DNA from: Thiohalocapsa sp963704155
GTDB lineage: Bacteria; Pseudomonadota; Gammaproteobacteria; Chromatiales; Chromatiaceae
Direction: 5' to 3'
Assembly: GCA_963704155.1 (NCBI GenBank)
Contig: CAVPHF010000002.1
Location: 124,001 to 188,000, forward strand
DNA length: 64,000 bases
Shown here: positions 9,289 through 17,910 of the stretch, piece after piece
Layout of the letters: each line of letters starts with the position of its first letter
Position numbering within the stretch: position 1 is the first letter of the stretch
Notes under the pieces: model-generated
Told to the model about the DNA's origin: nothing
The model's input: only the letters and a program-made list of their open reading frames with translations
Database searches by the model: none
Program-made: the position numbers and the translations under genes

Positions 9289-9762
9289 TCAGTCGGCCTT
9301 TTCCTTCTCCTCGGGCGCGTCGGACCGATCCAAGCCCGCCGCCTTTAAGAAGTTCTTCTGGGCGTCGGCCCAGAGCGCGATGTTGCGCTGCGTCATGCGG
9401 CCGAGCGCATCCAGCGGTCTCTCACCCCAAGTCTCCACCATGTGCTTTTGCTGTTCGGCGAAGGCATCGAGCGAGTGCTCAAGATAGCGCGTAAAGACGC
9501 CCTGCAGGGTGCCGCCGTAGAAACGGATGATCTGCGCCAGCATGCCGGCCGTGAACAGCGGCTCGCCACCGGTCTCCTCTTCCAGCATGATCTGCAGCAG
9601 GATCGCGCGGGTGAGGTCGGCGTCGTTCGTGGTATCGAGGACGCGGAACTGAATGCCCTCCATCACCAGGTCGCGTACGTCCGCCAGCGTGATATAGCGG
9701 CTCAGCTGCGTATCGTACAGTCGCCGGTTCGGGTACTTCTTGATGATGCGAGCGTTAGGCAT
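9289..9762 (-). CDS. phaR: PHA synthesis regulator PhaR
   Basis: A 157-residue protein with the PhaR N-terminal DNA-binding domain (IIKKYPNRRLYDTQLSRYITL) followed by the PHB accumulation regulatory domain (FTAGMLAQIIRFYGGTLQGVFTRYLEHSL). PhaR binds polyhydroxybutyrate granules and DNA. It represses phasin and PHA genes when polymer is absent. The ATG at 9762 precedes the conserved domain directly. It is divergent from phaE-phaC, and the shared 196-base upstream region carries a TGC-rich near-palindrome that could be its operator. Confidence 0.95.
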   Translation of the reverse strand: MPNARIIKKYPNRRLYDTQLSRYITLADVRDLVMEGIQFRVLDTTNDADLTRAILLQIMLEEETGGEPLFTAGMLAQIIRFYGGTLQGVFTRYLEHSLDAFAEQQKHMVETWGERPLDALGRMTQRNIALWADAQKNFLKAAGLDRSDAPEEKEKAD

Positions 9763-9881
9763 GGCTGACGACCTTGAACTGCATCCAAGCAAGGCGGCTC
9801 GTTGGAGTTTAGACCACGAATCAACCGATGACCCTGGCTTGGGTCACCCGGCGGACACGACCTCCACAAGTGTAAGCCCTT

Positions 9882-9897
9882 TTGTTGCAGTGCACAA
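9882..9897. promoter_or_regulatory. Candidate PhaR operator
   Basis: The sequence TTGTTGCAGTGCACAA lies between the divergent phaR and phaE genes, about 60 bases before phaE. PhaR proteins of other bacteria recognise TGC-rich sites such as TTGCNGCA-type repeats in phasin and phaR promoters. This core (TGCAGTGCA) resembles those sites. The assignment is by resemblance and position only. Confidence 0.4.
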
Positions 9898-9958
9898 ATT
9901 TCCATGCTAGGTTGCCACGGGTAACCATCAGAGGAGCGCCCGCAGGGCGGATAACAGC

Positions 9959-11059
9959 ATGACGAAAGAGACATTGTTCAACGACGATTGGCTAAAACTG
10001 CAGCAACGCTATTGGGACGGCCTGTCGGAGATGGGCCGCAAGGCCATGGGCATGGACACGGCGCAGCGCAGCAACCCCTGGGAGGCTGCCATGACACAGT
10101 GGTGGCAAGCGCTGTCGCCAGCCGCCAGTAATCCGGCGCAGGACTTCATGCAACGGCTGATGCAACAGGGCAAGACCTACTTCAGCACCGTAGAAAAAAT
10201 GATGCAGGGCTTCACCGGCGCCGACCCCACCCAAGGTTGGCAAGCGCTGAACCAGACCTTCGACCAGATGCAAAAGGCCTTCACCGGTGGCACCGGCGAT
10301 CTAAACGACGCCATGCACCGAATGATGGGCTTCTGGGAGATGCCGCTTGATAACTGGCAGCGGATGATGTCCTCGATGACCCCGATGATGCCCGGCGATC
10401 TGCTGCGCAACATGCCGCATGACCAGGTCAAGGGCAGCGTCGACCGCATGCTGTCGGCGCCAGGACTTGGCTACAGCCGCGAGGAACAGGCGCAGTATCA
10501 GGACCTGATCCGCCGCTCGATGGATTACCAACGGGCCTTACAGGAGTACGTCGGCTTCTTCGGCATGCTCGGGGGCAAGTCCGTGGAGCGCATGCGCGAG
10601 TTCGTGCGGGCGCAAGCCGACAGCGGCAAGAGCATCGACTCGGTACGAAACCTCTATGATAGCTGGGTCTCCTGCTGCGAGGCGGTCTACGCTGAGGAAG
10701 TCAGCACACCCGAGTACGCTCGCATCCACGGCCAGTTGGCCAACACGCAGATGGCGCTGAAAAAACGCATGTCGATCATGGTCGATGAGACTCTGGGCGC
10801 CATGAACATGCCCACACGCAGCGAGCTGCGCACACTCCAAGACCGCCTCCAGGAGACGCGCCGCGAAAGCAAGAAGCTGCGCCATGACCTGGACAGGCTG
10901 ACACGGCGCATCGCCAGCCTGCCTGGCGCTGACAGCGCGGAGCAGAGCCGAGCCCCGGCCAAGGCCCTAGCCAGCCCCCAAGCCGCCTCACAGACCACGG
11001 CGGCCACGACAAAGAAGATCGCGGCGCGCAAGAAGACCGCCGCCAAGACCAACAACTGA
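9959..11059 (+). CDS. phaE: Class III PHA synthase subunit PhaE
   Basis: A 366-residue non-catalytic partner of PhaC in the class III polyhydroxyalkanoate synthase found in purple sulfur bacteria and some others. The N-terminus is Trp-rich (LQQRYWDGLSEMG, TQWWQALSP). The middle contains the conserved block YSREEQAQYQDLIRRSMDYQRALQEYVGFF. The C-terminus is a coiled coil followed by an Ala/Lys-rich tail (residues about 320-366), as in PhaE of Allochromatium. It lies 57 bases upstream of phaC, so the two form an operon. Confidence 0.95.
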   Translation: MTKETLFNDDWLKLQQRYWDGLSEMGRKAMGMDTAQRSNPWEAAMTQWWQALSPAASNPAQDFMQRLMQQGKTYFSTVEKMMQGFTGADPTQGWQALNQTFDQMQKAFTGGTGDLNDAMHRMMGFWEMPLDNWQRMMSSMTPMMPGDLLRNMPHDQVKGSVDRMLSAPGLGYSREEQAQYQDLIRRSMDYQRALQEYVGFFGMLGGKSVERMREFVRAQADSGKSIDSVRNLYDSWVSCCEAVYAEEVSTPEYARIHGQLANTQMALKKRMSIMVDETLGAMNMPTRSELRTLQDRLQETRRESKKLRHDLDRLTRRIASLPGADSAEQSRAPAKALASPQAASQTTAATTKKIAARKKTAAKTNN

Positions 11060-11116
11060 TGCCGGCGGCCGACGGCTGACCATCAGAAAAACGAATCCCA
11101 CCGAGAGGCATTGCTA

Positions 11117-12184
11117 GTGTTCCCAATCGATATCCGCCCGGACAAGCTCAGCGAAGAGATGCTCGACTACAGCCGTAAGCTGGGTCACGGCATGGAGAAC
11201 TTGCTCAACGCAGACGCCATCGACACCGGCGTCACCCCCAAAGACGCCGTCTATACCGAAGACAAGCTGGTGCTGTATCGCTATCAGCGCCCGTCCGACG
11301 TGGCGCAACAATCAGTGCCGTTGCTCGTCGTCTACGCACTCGTCAACCGCCCGTACATGACGGACATTCAGGAAAATCGATCCACGATCAAGGGCTTGAT
11401 GGCGACCGGCCAGGATGTCTACCTGATCGACTGGGGCTACCCTGACCAGGCCGACCGCTCGCTGACGCTCGACGATTACATCAACGGCTACATGGACCGT
11501 TGCGTTGACCATATCTGCGAGGCCCACGGGCTGGAAAAGATCAATATCCTCGGCATCTGCCAAGGCGGCACCTTCAGCCTGATGTACACCGCGCTGCATC
11601 AGGACAAGGTGGCCAACCTGGTGACCATGGTCACGCCGGTGGACTTCCAGACCCCGGACAACCTGCTCTCTGCCTGGGTGCAGAACATCGACATCGACCT
11701 CACGGTCGACACCATGGGCAACATCCCCGGCGAGCTCCTCAACTGGACCTTTCTGTCGTTGAAGCCTTTCAGCCTGACCGGCCAGAAGTACATCAACATG
11801 GTCGATCTGCTGGATGACCCGGACAAGGTCAAGAACTTCCTGCGCATGGAGAAGTGGATCTTCGACAGCCCCGATCAGGCCGGCGAGACATTTCGCCAGT
11901 TCGCCAAGGATTTCTACCAGCAGAACGCCTTCATCAACGGCACCGCCCGCGTTGGCGACAGCCCCGTCGACCTGAAGCAGATCACCTGCCCGGTGTTGAA
12001 CATCTACGCGATGCAGGACCACCTGGTGCCGCCGGACGCCTCGAAGGCGATGAAGGGCAGAACCGGGAGCAGCGACTACACCGAGCTGGCATTTCCCGGC
12101 GGCCACATCGGCATCTATGTCAGCGGCAAGGCGCAGAAGGAAGTCACGCCGGCGATCGGCGATTGGTTGAACAAGCGCTCCTAG
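11117..12184 (+). CDS. phaC: Class III PHA synthase catalytic subunit PhaC
   Basis: A 355-residue alpha/beta-hydrolase-type synthase that polymerises 3-hydroxyacyl-CoA into PHA at the granule surface, together with PhaE. The catalytic triad is visible: Cys148 in the lipase-like box GICQGG, Asp301 in MQDHLVPP, and His330 in FPGGHIG. The start is the GTG at 11117, giving MFPIDIRPDKL as in Allochromatium vinosum PhaC. GAGAGG is spaced 8 bases before it, whereas the TTG at 11111 would be only 2 bases away. The length is typical of class III (about 355). Confidence 0.97.
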   Translation: MFPIDIRPDKLSEEMLDYSRKLGHGMENLLNADAIDTGVTPKDAVYTEDKLVLYRYQRPSDVAQQSVPLLVVYALVNRPYMTDIQENRSTIKGLMATGQDVYLIDWGYPDQADRSLTLDDYINGYMDRCVDHICEAHGLEKINILGICQGGTFSLMYTALHQDKVANLVTMVTPVDFQTPDNLLSAWVQNIDIDLTVDTMGNIPGELLNWTFLSLKPFSLTGQKYINMVDLLDDPDKVKNFLRMEKWIFDSPDQAGETFRQFAKDFYQQNAFINGTARVGDSPVDLKQITCPVLNIYAMQDHLVPPDASKAMKGRTGSSDYTELAFPGGHIGIYVSGKAQKEVTPAIGDWLNKRS

Positions 12185-12321
12185 TCATGGCATAGCAACC
12201 GCGCACCCCAGGCTCGTCTGTCCGAGGCACCGCATCGCTGGGCTCTGTTGCGCGCACCCACCAAGATCGGCCACCATCCGCTCGGACGGGGTACTCTCAC
12301 CCTGCTGCGCGATGGTGGCCT

Positions 12322-12813
12322 GTGTTCTGCTGGACGCTCGTTTGCGCTTTGCTGGTGCTCGTGCTGCTTGCCAACGCGGCACCCGTGCTTGCGCGCGTTG
12401 CTTTCGGCAAACGCCTGGCCTGGCCGATCGATGGCGGGCGGAGTCTGGCCGATGGCCGCCCACTGCTCGGGGCCGCAAAGACCTATCGCGGTGTCGGCGC
12501 GGCGCTTGTGCTGACCGCGGCCGCGGCCGAGCTGATGGGTCTCGATTGGCGACTTGGGCTGATCATCGCCGCGAGCGCGATGGCGGGCGATCTGTTGTCG
12601 AGCTTCATCAAACGGCGTCTCGGCAAGCCCGCGCACACGCCCTCCCCCTTGCTCGACGAGATTCCGGAGGCCCTGTTGCCGACACTGGCGGTCGCGGTGC
12701 CGTTGGCGTTGACTTTGTTGGAAGCTGTGGCAGTCGTACTAGGCTTCGTGACGCTGCACGGTGCGCTGGAGCGGCTGGCGGTTCGGCTTCGGCAAGGCCC
12801 GCCGAGCGCCTGA
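12322..12813 (+). CDS. CarS-like CDP-archaeol synthase family membrane protein (DUF46)
   Basis: A 163-residue membrane protein with an N-terminal hydrophobic helix, the motif LGAAKTYRG, and the block GDLLSSFIKRRLGK...LLDEIPEALLP. These match the DUF46/CarS family of CTP-transferring phosphatidate cytidylyltransferase relatives. Archaeal CarS makes CDP-archaeol. The bacterial members are uncharacterised and may act on another lipid or polyprenyl phosphate. The GTG start at 12322 is the first possible in frame. It follows phaC by 137 bases and converges on the metallophosphoesterase. Confidence 0.7.
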   Translation: MFCWTLVCALLVLVLLANAAPVLARVAFGKRLAWPIDGGRSLADGRPLLGAAKTYRGVGAALVLTAAAAELMGLDWRLGLIIAASAMAGDLLSSFIKRRLGKPAHTPSPLLDEIPEALLPTLAVAVPLALTLLEAVAVVLGFVTLHGALERLAVRLRQGPPSA

Positions 12814-12838
12814 GCAAGCCCAGCATGGGCGCCGCACC

Positions 12839-13789
12839 TCAGGCGCGTCTAAGGCTATGGATGGTGATCTCTGGCGGGCAATTGAGCCTGGCGTTGACCA
12901 CCGAGGTTCCGGCACCCACCGAGGTATAGCCGACCAGTTCGCGATACTGCCACGCCCCCGCCGCCAACGCGCGCGGACACCGGGCATCCCAGAAGATCGG
13001 GAATCCGCCGGGCAGGCAAATCTGTCCGCCATGCGTGTGGCCGCAGAGCATGGCCTGGAATCCGGCATGTGCCGCATGGCGGTAGGTCTCGGGCGTGTGC
13101 GAGAGCAGCAGCGCGACCGCGTCGTCGGGAATCCCGGCGGAGGCCTTATCGAGGTTGTGCACCTGAAAGTAATGCGCGTCGTCGATACCGGCCAGGTGGA
13201 TGACCTGACTTGAGCGTTCCAGCGCGACCGACTCGTTCAGCAGCACGCGGATATCCGCGTCCTCGAGCCCCTTCACCAACCGAATAGTGTCGTGGTTGCC
13301 GAGAATGGCGTAGATCGGCCCGGTTAGATGCTCGCGCAACGCCTCGATACCCTCGAGCACGCGCTGATAAGGACCATAGGTCTTCGCCCGGTAGTCGCCG
13401 GTCATCACGCACAGATCATAGCGCAGCCCGGACAACCGTCGGTGCAACGCGCGGGCATTGCGCGGGTCCATGTCCAGGTGCAGATCACTGAGCTGCAAGA
13501 TGCGGTAGCCCTCGAAGACATCCGGCAGCCCAGCGATGCGAAGCGGATTCTCGACCAGCCGGATCGCCTGTGCATTCTGCTGTGCACGGCCGTAGAGACC
13601 GACCAGACGCAGGCTGAGGCGAATGAAGCCATGCACCGAGTACCAGTTCTCAGGATAGAAAAAATGCGCGCCGCGCCGGCTGAAGGCGAACACCTCGTGC
13701 TCTTCTTCCAGACCCAGCCGTGTCTGCAGGTGGGTTCGGCCGATACGGGCGACCAGCGCGTCGAGGTCGGAACGCTCCATGGCAATCAC
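12839..13789 (-). CDS. Calcineurin-like metallophosphoesterase (YkuE/YaeI type)
   Basis: About 316 residues. All dimetal motifs of the calcineurin-like fold are present in order: LSDLHLD, MTGDYR, ILGNHD, LLSHTPE and CGHTHGGQ. The long C-terminal GHTHGGQICLPGG is typical of the YaeI/YkuE/LpxG-type phosphodiesterases, but the usual N-terminal membrane anchor is lacking. The GTG at 13789 overlaps the stop of the RuBisCO-like gene by 4 bases; an ATG at 13780 is also possible. Translational coupling indicates it works with the RuBisCO-like protein and YjbQ, perhaps on a phosphorylated metabolite. The substrate is unknown. Confidence 0.85.
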   Translation of the reverse strand: MIAMERSDLDALVARIGRTHLQTRLGLEEEHEVFAFSRRGAHFFYPENWYSVHGFIRLSLRLVGLYGRAQQNAQAIRLVENPLRIAGLPDVFEGYRILQLSDLHLDMDPRNARALHRRLSGLRYDLCVMTGDYRAKTYGPYQRVLEGIEALREHLTGPIYAILGNHDTIRLVKGLEDADIRVLLNESVALERSSQVIHLAGIDDAHYFQVHNLDKASAGIPDDAVALLLSHTPETYRHAAHAGFQAMLCGHTHGGQICLPGGFPIFWDARCPRALAAGAWQYRELVGYTSVGAGTSVVNARLNCPPEITIHSLRRA

Positions 13790-15090
13790 TCGGAACGCGC
13801 TGAAAATCGCTCCAACGCGGCCTTGAGTTCGGCGTGTCCATCGGCATGCTCGGCCACCGGAATGCCTTTCGCAATGGCGTCCCAGGCCTGGCGCAGGCTG
13901 GCGGCACCGCCGCGCGGGCCGTGCGGATGCCCAAAGACGCCGCGGCCGGGCACGAAGCCGAAGTCGGCGCTGCCGATGTGCCGATGCACGGCCTCCAGTG
14001 TCGCTGCGGAGTCACTGCCGCCGGGCACTGGCAGCGCGGCCTTGATCGGCCCCATCGGGTCGACGCAGGCGGCAACGTTCTCGAGCACCTCGGCCTCCGA
14101 GGTCATCATCCGGCTGCCGAAGCCGGGCATGATGATGACATCGCAGCCGGCCAGCCGCTGGAGCTTGGTCAGCACCCGTGTGTGCGCGCCGAAATTGGGC
14201 AGACGGCTCATCGCGGCGATGAACGGGAAGTGCGCGACCAAGGGCACGCTCGCATGCCGGCGCAGCATGCGCACCGCGCTCAAGCCCACCGGCAGCGCGT
14301 TGACCATGACCGCGTTGGCGCCGTTGGCGACAGCGATGTCGTGCAGGTCGATCAGTCGGTCCACCTCGTCGGTGATGTTGGCCAGGTAGACCTTGGGCAC
14401 GCCGGTCTCCTGCTCTGCGCGTTCGCGCGCCGCACCCAGCAGGGCCGAGCGCTCGGCCAGCGGCGACCAATCCGGGTCCGCGAGCATCTCGTCATCCTTG
14501 GCGATATCCAGCCCGCCCAGCCAGGCATCGAAGGCCAGCGCAGCGAACGGCTCGGGCGACAGGCCGATGTTGGGCTTGATGACGCCGAAGAAAAAGGGCC
14601 GATCATGGATATCCCAGAGCGCCCGCAGCCCATCAATGCCGAAGCGCGGGCCGTCGAAGGCGGAAAGGAACGCTATTGGAAACTCGATGTCGAGCAGCTT
14701 CACGACCGGAATGCCCGGCGCAAAGAAGGCGCCCTCGCCGAGCACGGCGCTCAGCATGTTCGCCAGCCGCGGCCCGAAATTGGCGTGCGGATGAGCGATT
14801 CGCGCCCGGCAAGCACTCACCGGACCGAGGACCGGCGGGTCCAGCACATAGCTCGTGCCGGATAGGACCGTCTCCACCTCCAGGTCGACCACCTTGGCGG
14901 CGAAGCGCGGACGGTAATCCTCGTCGACGTCGACCCGCTTCCACTGCGCGGTGGACTGCTCACTGCACAGATGCGCGGCCGCCGTCTTAGGATCGCCCGT
15001 ACACTCGAAGTAATAATCCAGGAATAGATACGCCTCGGCATCGAGCTCGGACGCATCGGCGAAGAAACCAGCGAGATCGGCTTGTTGCAT
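13786..15090 (-). CDS. RuBisCO-like protein, form IV (IV-Photo type)
   Basis: A 434-residue form IV RuBisCO homologue. It closely resembles the Chlorobium tepidum RLP by recall: CSEQSTAQWKRV, RIAHPHANFGPR, FGVIKPNIGLSPE, GGLDIAKDDEMLADP, VGLSAVRML and GFVPGRGVFGHP. The carbamylation-site block KDDE (Lys198, Glu201) and the first active-site lysine (Lys172 in IKPN) are kept. The second lysine of KPK is Asn174, and the loop-6 lysine needed for CO2 fixation is absent (IIMPGFGSRMM). It therefore cannot be a carboxylase. In green sulfur bacteria loss of this protein disturbs sulfur oxidation and raises oxidative stress, but the reaction is not established. It is the middle gene of a tight yjbQ-RLP-phosphoesterase operon. 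Confidence 0.95.
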   Translation of the reverse strand: MQQADLAGFFADASELDAEAYLFLDYYFECTGDPKTAAAHLCSEQSTAQWKRVDVDEDYRPRFAAKVVDLEVETVLSGTSYVLDPPVLGPVSACRARIAHPHANFGPRLANMLSAVLGEGAFFAPGIPVVKLLDIEFPIAFLSAFDGPRFGIDGLRALWDIHDRPFFFGVIKPNIGLSPEPFAALAFDAWLGGLDIAKDDEMLADPDWSPLAERSALLGAARERAEQETGVPKVYLANITDEVDRLIDLHDIAVANGANAVMVNALPVGLSAVRMLRRHASVPLVAHFPFIAAMSRLPNFGAHTRVLTKLQRLAGCDVIIMPGFGSRMMTSEAEVLENVAACVDPMGPIKAALPVPGGSDSAATLEAVHRHIGSADFGFVPGRGVFGHPHGPRGGAASLRQAWDAIAKGIPVAEHADGHAELKAALERFSARSE

Positions 15091-15105
15091 TGGATTGGTC
15101 CCTTG

Positions 15106-15612
15106 TCACCGCAACCGGGCAGGACTTGTCCCGTCGTCGAGTTCGCCCGCTGACTCACCCTCCGGCTGCCCTCGAGCTTCACCCCCGGCTTCGCCCAGAA
15201 ACTGCAACGTCAGGCTCCGCTCCGGCCGCGGGCCGTCCAGCTCCACGAAGAAGATGGACTGCCAGCCACCGAGCAACAGCTCGCCGTTGGCGACCGGGAT
15301 GCTCTCAGAGGCGTTCATGAAGAGTCCGAGCAGGTGCGAATGGGCATTATCGCGATCATCCACCGGCGCGAGGTTGTGCAGATAGTCGCCGTCGCGCGGA
15401 ACCAGACGCTTCAAGAAGGTCACCATGTCACGCTGTAGCTGCGCCTCGCGCTCGTTCAGGTTCACGCGCGCCGTGGTGTGGCGGGAGATCAGCGTCACCA
15501 GGCCATTGCGCAGACCGCTTTCGGCGAGCCGCTCGCGCACCTGCGGCGTGATGTCGATGACCTGAATCGGCTCGCTGGTGGCCAAGGTGATGCTGTCGAG
15601 CGTCGTCTGCAT
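15106..15612 (-). CDS. YjbQ/UPF0047 family protein
   Basis: A 168-residue single-domain protein of the YjbQ (UPF0047) family, with the conserved ISRHTTARVNLNE, AHSHLLG and LLLGGWQSIFFVELDGPR segments. The His residues of SRHTTA and HSH form a metal-like site. Some members have weak thiamin-phosphate synthase activity, but the true role is unknown. The ATG at 15612 is chosen because the family starts with a short hydrophilic strand there; the longer frame to 15861 is not conserved sequence. It is the first gene of the operon, 15 bases before the RuBisCO-like gene. Confidence 0.88.
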   Translation of the reverse strand: MQTTLDSITLATSEPIQVIDITPQVRERLAESGLRNGLVTLISRHTTARVNLNEREAQLQRDMVTFLKRLVPRDGDYLHNLAPVDDRDNAHSHLLGLFMNASESIPVANGELLLGGWQSIFFVELDGPRPERSLTLQFLGEAGGEARGQPEGESAGELDDGTSPARLR

Positions 15613-15926
15613 GAGGCTGGCTGCCTTGTGCCCTGAGTGAGTGCGCGGCAAATGCCGGGATGTCGCGCTGAGCGGAGAGGATACTGGAGTCATTCCGGGC
15701 TGACCATGGCCCCAAGGGAGTGAACGGAGCGGGAACGCTTCGCGCAGTGCCCTTGAAGACGAGATGAGCCCAGGCGTCGAGACCCGCCCAACAGCTTGGC
15801 GCACTGGGCATAGCAATCCGCGCCCAACTGGCTTCCGCTTGACAGCCATCAATGTGATCACGGGTCCGCTATGGGAGCTTAACCCGCTGTTCGAACCGCA
15901 TCGCTCTGCTCGTTTCCGCCGACTCC

Positions 15927-16883
15927 ATGGCCCTGTCCGACCGGGTGAATACCTTTGGCACCGATCTGATGCGCCGCCACGGCGCTCGGGTGCACAAGCT
16001 CGCCATCCATGCTGGTTTCACCTGCCCCAACCGTGATGGCACCAAGGGGCTCGGCGGCTGCTCGTTCTGCAACAACGTCTCCTTCAGCCCCAACGCGCGG
16101 CAGGCGCCTTCGGTTGCAGAACAGATTGCGGCCGGGCGGCGCGTCCTGCGCAAACGCACTGGCGCGCTGCGCTATCTGGCCTATTTTCAGGCATACACCA
16201 ATACCTATGACGACGTTCAGCGTCTCGCGGCCTTGTATCGCGAGGCGCTGGCGGAACCCGACGTTATCGGCCTGTCGGTCGGCACGCGGCCGGACTGCGT
16301 GCCAGCCACCGTATTGGACCTGCTCGCCGATCTGCGCGCGGAGGGACATGAGGTCTGGTTGGAGCTGGGATTGCAGTCGGCCTTCGACCGCACGCTCGCG
16401 CGGGTCAACCGCGGCCATGGCTTCGCGGACTACCGGCATACGGTCCGCGCGGCGCGGCTGCATGGGCTGCCGGTGTGTACGCATCTGATCGTCGGCCTGC
16501 CCGGCGAGGGGCGGGAAGCCGCGCTGACTAGCCTGGAGCGGGTGCTCGAGCTGGGCACCGAGGGGCTGAAACTGCATCCGCTGCACGTGGTGCGGCACAC
16601 GCTGCTGGCGCGCGAATGGCGTCTCGGCGGCTATCGGCCGCTCGCCATGGCCGACTACATCGGTATCGCGGCCGACCTGATCGAGCGCACGCCGCCAGAG
16701 GTGGTCTATCACCGCGTCACCGGAACGGCGAATCGCGAGGTCTTGCTGGCGCCGGACTGGTGCTCTAAGAAATGGGCGGTGCTGAACGGCATCGAGAACG
16801 AACTCAAACGCCGCGGGACCTGCCAGGGCGACCTTGCCGGCGTCCATGCCCAGGGCCGCGTGCTCGCCGGTTCCGCCGCCTAA
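15927..16883 (+). CDS. Radical SAM protein, YhcC family (TIGR01212)
   Basis: A 318-residue radical SAM enzyme. The cluster-binding motif is the extended form CPNRDGTKGLGGCSFC near residues 33-48, characteristic of the YhcC/TIGR01212 group. The rest fits the TIM-barrel core (LGLQSAFDRTLARVNRGH, THLIVGLPGEGREA) and the C-terminal SKKWAVLNGIENELKRRG. Its reaction is unknown. It is followed after 31 bases by ubiU, so the three genes are probably co-transcribed. Confidence 0.9.
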   Translation: MALSDRVNTFGTDLMRRHGARVHKLAIHAGFTCPNRDGTKGLGGCSFCNNVSFSPNARQAPSVAEQIAAGRRVLRKRTGALRYLAYFQAYTNTYDDVQRLAALYREALAEPDVIGLSVGTRPDCVPATVLDLLADLRAEGHEVWLELGLQSAFDRTLARVNRGHGFADYRHTVRAARLHGLPVCTHLIVGLPGEGREAALTSLERVLELGTEGLKLHPLHVVRHTLLAREWRLGGYRPLAMADYIGIAADLIERTPPEVVYHRVTGTANREVLLAPDWCSKKWAVLNGIENELKRRGTCQGDLAGVHAQGRVLAGSAA

Positions 16884-16914
16884 TCAATTCATTGCTGAAT
16901 CCAGAGGAATCCTG

Positions 16915-17910
16915 ATGGAGCTCGTTTGTCCCGCCGGTAATCTGCCGTCGCTGAAGGCGGCCGTAGACAACGGCGCCAACGCCGTCTACACCGGTTTTCG
17001 CGACGACACCAATGCGCGCCATTTCGCCGGCCTGAACTTCACGCTGGACAAGCTGGCCGAGGGCATTCGCTATGCCCGGCGCAAGGGCGTGCGCGTGTTC
17101 ATCGCGCTCAACACCTATCCGCGCTCCGACGGCTTTCAACGCTGGCAGCAGGCCGTGGACCACGCCGCTGACCTCGGCGTCGATGCCCTGATCGCCGCCG
17201 ATATCGGCGTGCTGGACTATGCAGCGCAGCACCATCCGCAACTCAATCTGCATCTGTCGGTGCAGGGGTCGGCGACCAACTACGAGGCGCTGCGCTTCTA
17301 CAGCGAGCACTTCGGCATCAAGCGCGCCGTACTGCCGCGCGTGCTGTCGATGAGCCAGATCCGCCACGTCATCGACCACAGCCCGGTCGAGGTCGAGGTC
17401 TTCGGCTTCGGCAGCCTGTGCGTAATGGTCGAGGGCCGCTGCATCCTGTCGTCCTATGCGACGGGCCGCTCGCCCAACACCTATGGCGCTTGCTCGCCGG
17501 CCAGCCATGTCGAGTGGATCGAGACGCCGACCGGCCTCGACACACGCCTCGGCGGCGTGCTGATCCAACGCCACCCCAAGGGCGAGAACGTCGGCTACCC
17601 AACCCTGTGCAAGGGCACCTTCCAGGCGGGCGGCAACACCTATCACGCCATCGAAGACCCCACCAGTCTCAACGCAATGGAACTCTTGCCGGAGCTGGCC
17701 GCGGCCGGCGTCAAGGCACTCAAAATCGAGGGCCGCCAGCGCAGTCCGGTCTACGTGGCCCAGGTCACACGCGTCTGGCGTCAGGCGCTCGACGCCTTCG
17801 AACGCGCGCCGGACGCTTTCAGCCCGCGTCCTGAATGGACCGCTGAGCTTGGTAAGGTCTCAGAAGGCGCCCAGACTACGCTTGGCGCCTATCACCGGCC
17901 CTGGCAATGA
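16915..17910 (+). CDS. ubiU: UbiU, O2-independent ubiquinone hydroxylation protein (U32 family)
   Basis: A 331-residue peptidase-U32-family protein. It begins MELVCPAGNLPSLKAAVDNG and contains GSLCVMVEGRCILSSY, with the cysteines that bind a 4Fe-4S cluster in UbiU. With UbiV it hydroxylates ubiquinone precursors without oxygen, using prephenate. The ATG at 16915 has the Shine-Dalgarno AGAGGA. The stop overlaps the first possible start of ubiV by 4 bases, so the two are translationally coupled. The partner ubiT (SCP2 domain) is not in the window. This suits a facultatively anaerobic phototroph. Confidence 0.93.
   Translation: MELVCPAGNLPSLKAAVDNGANAVYTGFRDDTNARHFAGLNFTLDKLAEGIRYARRKGVRVFIALNTYPRSDGFQRWQQAVDHAADLGVDALIAADIGVLDYAAQHHPQLNLHLSVQGSATNYEALRFYSEHFGIKRAVLPRVLSMSQIRHVIDHSPVEVEVFGFGSLCVMVEGRCILSSYATGRSPNTYGACSPASHVEWIETPTGLDTRLGGVLIQRHPKGENVGYPTLCKGTFQAGGNTYHAIEDPTSLNAMELLPELAAAGVKALKIEGRQRSPVYVAQVTRVWRQALDAFERAPDAFSPRPEWTAELGKVSEGAQTTLGAYHRPWQ

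Noticed and set aside
13786..15090. A true CO2-fixing RuBisCO large subunit
   Set aside because: The loop-6 lysine and the second active-site lysine are absent, and the sequence follows the form IV photosynthetic-bacterium type.
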